This document shows, piece after piece, positions 16,651-18,427 of a stretch of DNA of 18,427 bases (the stretch's first letter is position 1; every line of letters begins with the position of its first letter). Made by a program: the position numbers and the translations under genes. The DNA is from Pseudobacter sp051955275 (lineage in GTDB: Bacteria; Bacteroidota; Bacteroidia; Chitinophagales; Chitinophagaceae), in NCBI RefSeq assembly GCF_051955275.1, contig NZ_JBQCGW010000037.1:1-18427 (forward strand). The letters are read 5' to 3'. The notes under the pieces are model-generated. The model searched no databases. It had not been told where the DNA came from and worked only from the letters and a program-made list of their open reading frames with translations.

Positions 16651-16908
16651 TTAGTTAGCCAGAGCGTTCACCCTCTTAGCCAGCTTACTTTTCAGGTTAG
16701 CTGCTTTGTTACGGTGAATAACGCCTTTCTTTGCGAGCTTGTCGATCAGTGAAGCCACTTCAGGCATTTGCTCACCGGCTTCTTTACCAGTTTTTATTGC
16801 CTTCAGGTCACGGATAGCATTGCGCGTAGTCTTTCCGTAATATTTATTTCTTTCGCGACGTTTTGTGGCCTGACGCACATCTTTTTTGGTAGCCTTATGA
16901 TTTGCCAT
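16651..16908 (-). CDS. rpsT: 30S ribosomal protein S20
   Basis: An 85-residue, lysine/arginine-rich protein of the small ribosomal subunit that binds 16S rRNA early in assembly. MANHKATKKDVRQATKRRERNKYYGKTTRNAIRDLK and the C-terminal VIHRNKAANLKSKLAKRVNAL are classic S20 features, with normal length. The start is ATG 16908: a longer reading from 16962 would add 18 non-family residues and would place the promoter inside the coding region. It is monocistronic, with its own promoter 23 bp upstream and a strong terminator after the stop. No Shine-Dalgarno is obvious. Confidence 0.97.
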   Translation of the reverse strand: MANHKATKKDVRQATKRRERNKYYGKTTRNAIRDLKAIKTGKEAGEQMPEVASLIDKLAKKGVIHRNKAANLKSKLAKRVNALAN

Positions 16909-16931
16909 TTCGTTTCTAAAATTAAGGACGG

Positions 16932-16963
16932 CAAAGGTAAGAGCTGGAGGGATACTATCCAAA
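16932..16963 (-). promoter_or_regulatory. rpsT promoter, full Bacteroidota consensus
   Basis: On the minus strand TTTG (16963-16960) and TACCTTTG (16939-16932) match both consensus boxes exactly with a 20-bp spacer. The -7 box ends 23 bp before the ATG. This is the best promoter in the window. Confidence 0.75.
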
Positions 16964-17200
16964 CAAGTCTGAAAAAAAGTTCCGGGACAGTTCCAGGCCC
17001 GCTGCTGGCAGCTTTGACCTAAACTTCAGATTCTTAGCCATTTACCTTTTGTGATAAATTGAAGGGCGAAGGTACAAAAAATCTGGCTCATTGCCCGAAA
17101 ACATCCTGTTTATGGCCTGTTTGCGTAAGGATGGCACTGTCAGCGGCAGTGCCGGCATTCTCTTCCACAACCTTCCGGTCCTTTAATTTGTTAATATAAC

Positions 17201-17277
17201 GGACACAGAATTTACCCCTGAATATGGCTGGAATCTCATATGGGCGGGCGTTTCAGCCCTCAGGCAAGTGACTGTCC
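17201..17277 (+). ncRNA. Candidate structured RNA, no known class recognised
   Basis: Four nested helices can be drawn by eye: GGACA (17201-17205)/TGTCC (17273-17277); CCTGA (17217-17221)/TCAGG (17260-17264); ATATG (17222-17226)/CATAT (17237-17241); GGGC (17246-17249)/GCCC (17256-17259). Together they form a stem closing a three-way junction. A -7-like TTAATTTG (17183-17190) ends 10 bp before the first helix. The helices are short and could be chance. Confidence 0.2.
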
Positions 17278-17330
17278 CAACTTTAATGCAAAAAATAACC
17301 TGATCGGCTGTTAATCAGACCAATCGTGGT

Positions 17331-17338
17331 TATATTTG
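17331..17338 (+). promoter_or_regulatory. Putative sucA promoter (-7 box)
   Basis: TATATTTG is an exact TAnnTTTG match ending 40 bp before the sucA ATG. The -33 region (17308-17312, CTGTT) is a poor match. Confidence 0.5.
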
Positions 17339-17378
17339 TAGCCCGAATTTTAAACTTTTTAGATTCAACCGCTTCTTC

Positions 17379-18427
17379 ATGAAGGACTTTTCGTATATCA
17401 CTAACTCTCATCCTGCCTTTGTAGAGAGTCTATACCAGGATTTTTTGAAAAACCCAGAAGGTGTAGACCCCGAGTTCAGAAAATTTTTTGAAGGTTTTGA
17501 TTTCGCTGTAGCTGAAGGTAAGGCCGCTGTGAACGGACAAGCCACCAATGGTGTATCGTCTGACTCAGCAACGGCAGCTGCTGGTATCGACTGGAAGAAA
17601 GAAGTGGGGGCATACCGCCTCATCATCGGCTACCGTAACAAGGGCCACCTCATTGCAAAGACCAACCCCATCCGCCAGAGAAAGGACCGTGGCGCCAACC
17701 TGGAGCTCTCTTTCTACGGACTGTCCGAAGCGGACCTCGATAAACAATTCCAGGCCGGAAACATGATCGGCCTCGGTACAACCACCCTCCGGAATATTCT
17801 CACCCACCTGCAGCAGACATATGCCAACCACGTGGGTCTGGAGTTCAAATATATCAGCGACCAGAAGAAGGTTGACTGGCTGACCAATGAAATGGAAAAG
17901 AATTTCGGACGTCAGCTCGGTATCGATCAGAAACGCCGCATCCTGGAAAAACTCAACCAGGGCGTGATGTTCGAGAAATTCCTCCATACAAAATATGTAG
18001 GACAGAAACGATTCTCCCTGGAAGGTGGCGAATCCACCATTGCCGCACTGGACGCTATCATCAATACCGCCGCCAACGGAGGTGTACAGGAAGTGGTGAT
18101 CGGTATGGCCCACCGCGGCCGTCTCAACGTACTGGCCAATGTAATGGGCAAAACCTATGAGCAGATCTTCAGCGAATTTGAAGGCACTGCTAAAATGGAC
18201 CAGACCATGGGCTCCGGAGACGTGAAATATCACCTCGGATATGGCAGCGAAGTAACCACCCCCGATGGCAAGACCATTCATCTCAAACTCATGCCCAACC
18301 CGTCCCACCTGGAAGCGGTTGACCCGGTAGTGGTTGGTTTCGCACGCGCCAAAGCAGACGTTCTTTACGAAAGCGATTACGATAAGATCCTCCCCATCCT
18401 GATCCACGGCGATGCCAGTATCGCAGG
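17379..18427 (+). CDS. sucA: 2-oxoglutarate dehydrogenase E1 component, 3' end outside window
   Basis: The first 349 complete residues of the thiamine-diphosphate-dependent E1 subunit, which decarboxylates 2-oxoglutarate in the TCA cycle and passes the succinyl group to the E2 lipoyl domain. The N-terminal E2-binding segment is present (ITNSHPAFVESLYQDFLKNPEGVDPEFRKFFEGF). Family motifs follow: GQKRFSLEGGES at 208-219, GMAHRGRLNVL at 242-252, SGDVKYHLG at 279-287, NPSHLEAV at 307-314 and HGDASIAG near 343-350. No stop occurs before the window edge. ATG 17379 gives the standard MKDFSYITN start. The partner sucB is probably downstream, but this cannot be seen. Confidence 0.97.
   Translation, partial: MKDFSYITNSHPAFVESLYQDFLKNPEGVDPEFRKFFEGFDFAVAEGKAAVNGQATNGVSSDSATAAAGIDWKKEVGAYRLIIGYRNKGHLIAKTNPIRQRKDRGANLELSFYGLSEADLDKQFQAGNMIGLGTTTLRNILTHLQQTYANHVGLEFKYISDQKKVDWLTNEMEKNFGRQLGIDQKRRILEKLNQGVMFEKFLHTKYVGQKRFSLEGGESTIAALDAIINTAANGGVQEVVIGMAHRGRLNVLANVMGKTYEQIFSEFEGTAKMDQTMGSGDVKYHLGYGSEVTTPDGKTIHLKLMPNPSHLEAVDPVVVGFARAKADVLYESDYDKILPILIHGDASIA

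Larger units (their letters stand above)
16964..17378. other. Divergent intergenic region between rpsT and sucA
   Basis: About 415 bp with no recognised gene. Contents: a 28-codon minus-strand ORF (17041-16955) of doubtful status; a 7-bp hairpin GGCACTG (17133-17139) / CAGTGCC (17147-17153); a compact multi-helix segment at 17201-17277; and a sucA promoter-like box at 17331-17338. No tRNA cloverleaf or known riboswitch was recognised on either strand. Confidence 0.6.

Noticed and set aside
17221..17278. Glycine riboswitch suggested by CTCAGGCAAG followed by CTGTCC
   Set aside because: The other conserved parts of the aptamer (GGAGAG-type box and the GCCGAAGG/GGGCAA arm) are missing, and sucA is not a glycine gene. 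Kept only as an unclassified structured candidate.
17565..18407. 280-codon minus-strand ORF over sucA
   Set aside because: The plus strand encodes unmistakable sucA motifs throughout.
1..18427. CRISPR array, tRNA, rRNA, transposase or integrase
   Set aside because: No regularly spaced repeats, cloverleaf folds, rRNA stretches or recombinase motifs were recognised on either strand.

Overview
The window reads as a chromosomal segment of a Bacteroidota bacterium, most likely of the Chitinophagaceae type. Supporting signs are the head-GIN (DUF2807) lipoprotein, the Bacteroidota-style guaA, rpsT and sucA proteins, weak or absent Shine-Dalgarno sequences, and several matches to the Bacteroidota primary sigma promoter (TTTG, about 20 bp, TAnnTTTG). 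The genus is inferred; no rRNA is present to confirm it. Most of the window is ordinary chromosome of moderate GC, with one AT-richer two-gene module at 3.2-5.3 kb.

Layout. From the left edge to 2249, on the minus strand, guaA (GMP synthase) is followed by the start of a periplasmic-binding-protein-like gene that runs off the window. Divergent from guaA, a small lipoprotein with a repeated SGSG beta-solenoid occupies 2378-3097 and ends at a perfect 20-bp hairpin. Next, on the minus strand, is a type IV toxin-antitoxin pair of the AbiE class (AbiEi-like antitoxin, then AbiEii-like nucleotidyltransferase, overlapping by 4 bp). Its promoter region is strongly AT-rich and full of direct and inverted repeats. 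At 5436-7763 (minus) lies pbpC (penicillin-binding protein 1C). Divergent from it is a 1798-residue lipoprotein alpha-2-macroglobulin with an intact CTEQ thioester motif. PBP1C and bacterial alpha-2-macroglobulin form a known envelope-repair/defence pair.

Seven bases after the macroglobulin stop comes an ECF41-type sigma factor with a fused SnoaL-like C-terminal domain and all three signature motifs (WLPE, DGGGK, NPDKL). It is followed by an AhpD/carboxymuconolactone-decarboxylase-family protein with CxxCxxxH, the classical ECF41 partner. A TGTCACG element like the ECF41 -35 box sits in the gap between them. A convergent M14 zinc carboxypeptidase fills 14796-16529, and its 3' coding end contains what looks like the terminator of the sigma/AhpD unit. 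rpsT (ribosomal protein S20, minus) with a near-consensus promoter and a strong terminator follows. A 400-bp divergent intergenic region then leads to sucA (2-oxoglutarate dehydrogenase E1), cut by the right edge.

The most interesting points are the ECF41/AhpD regulatory module coupled directly behind an alpha-2-macroglobulin, the repeat-rich control region of the AbiE-like pair, and a compact multi-helix fold upstream of sucA that may be an unrecognised structured RNA. I found no clear evidence of a wholly new multi-gene system, and no CRISPR array, tRNA, rRNA, insertion sequence or integrase.
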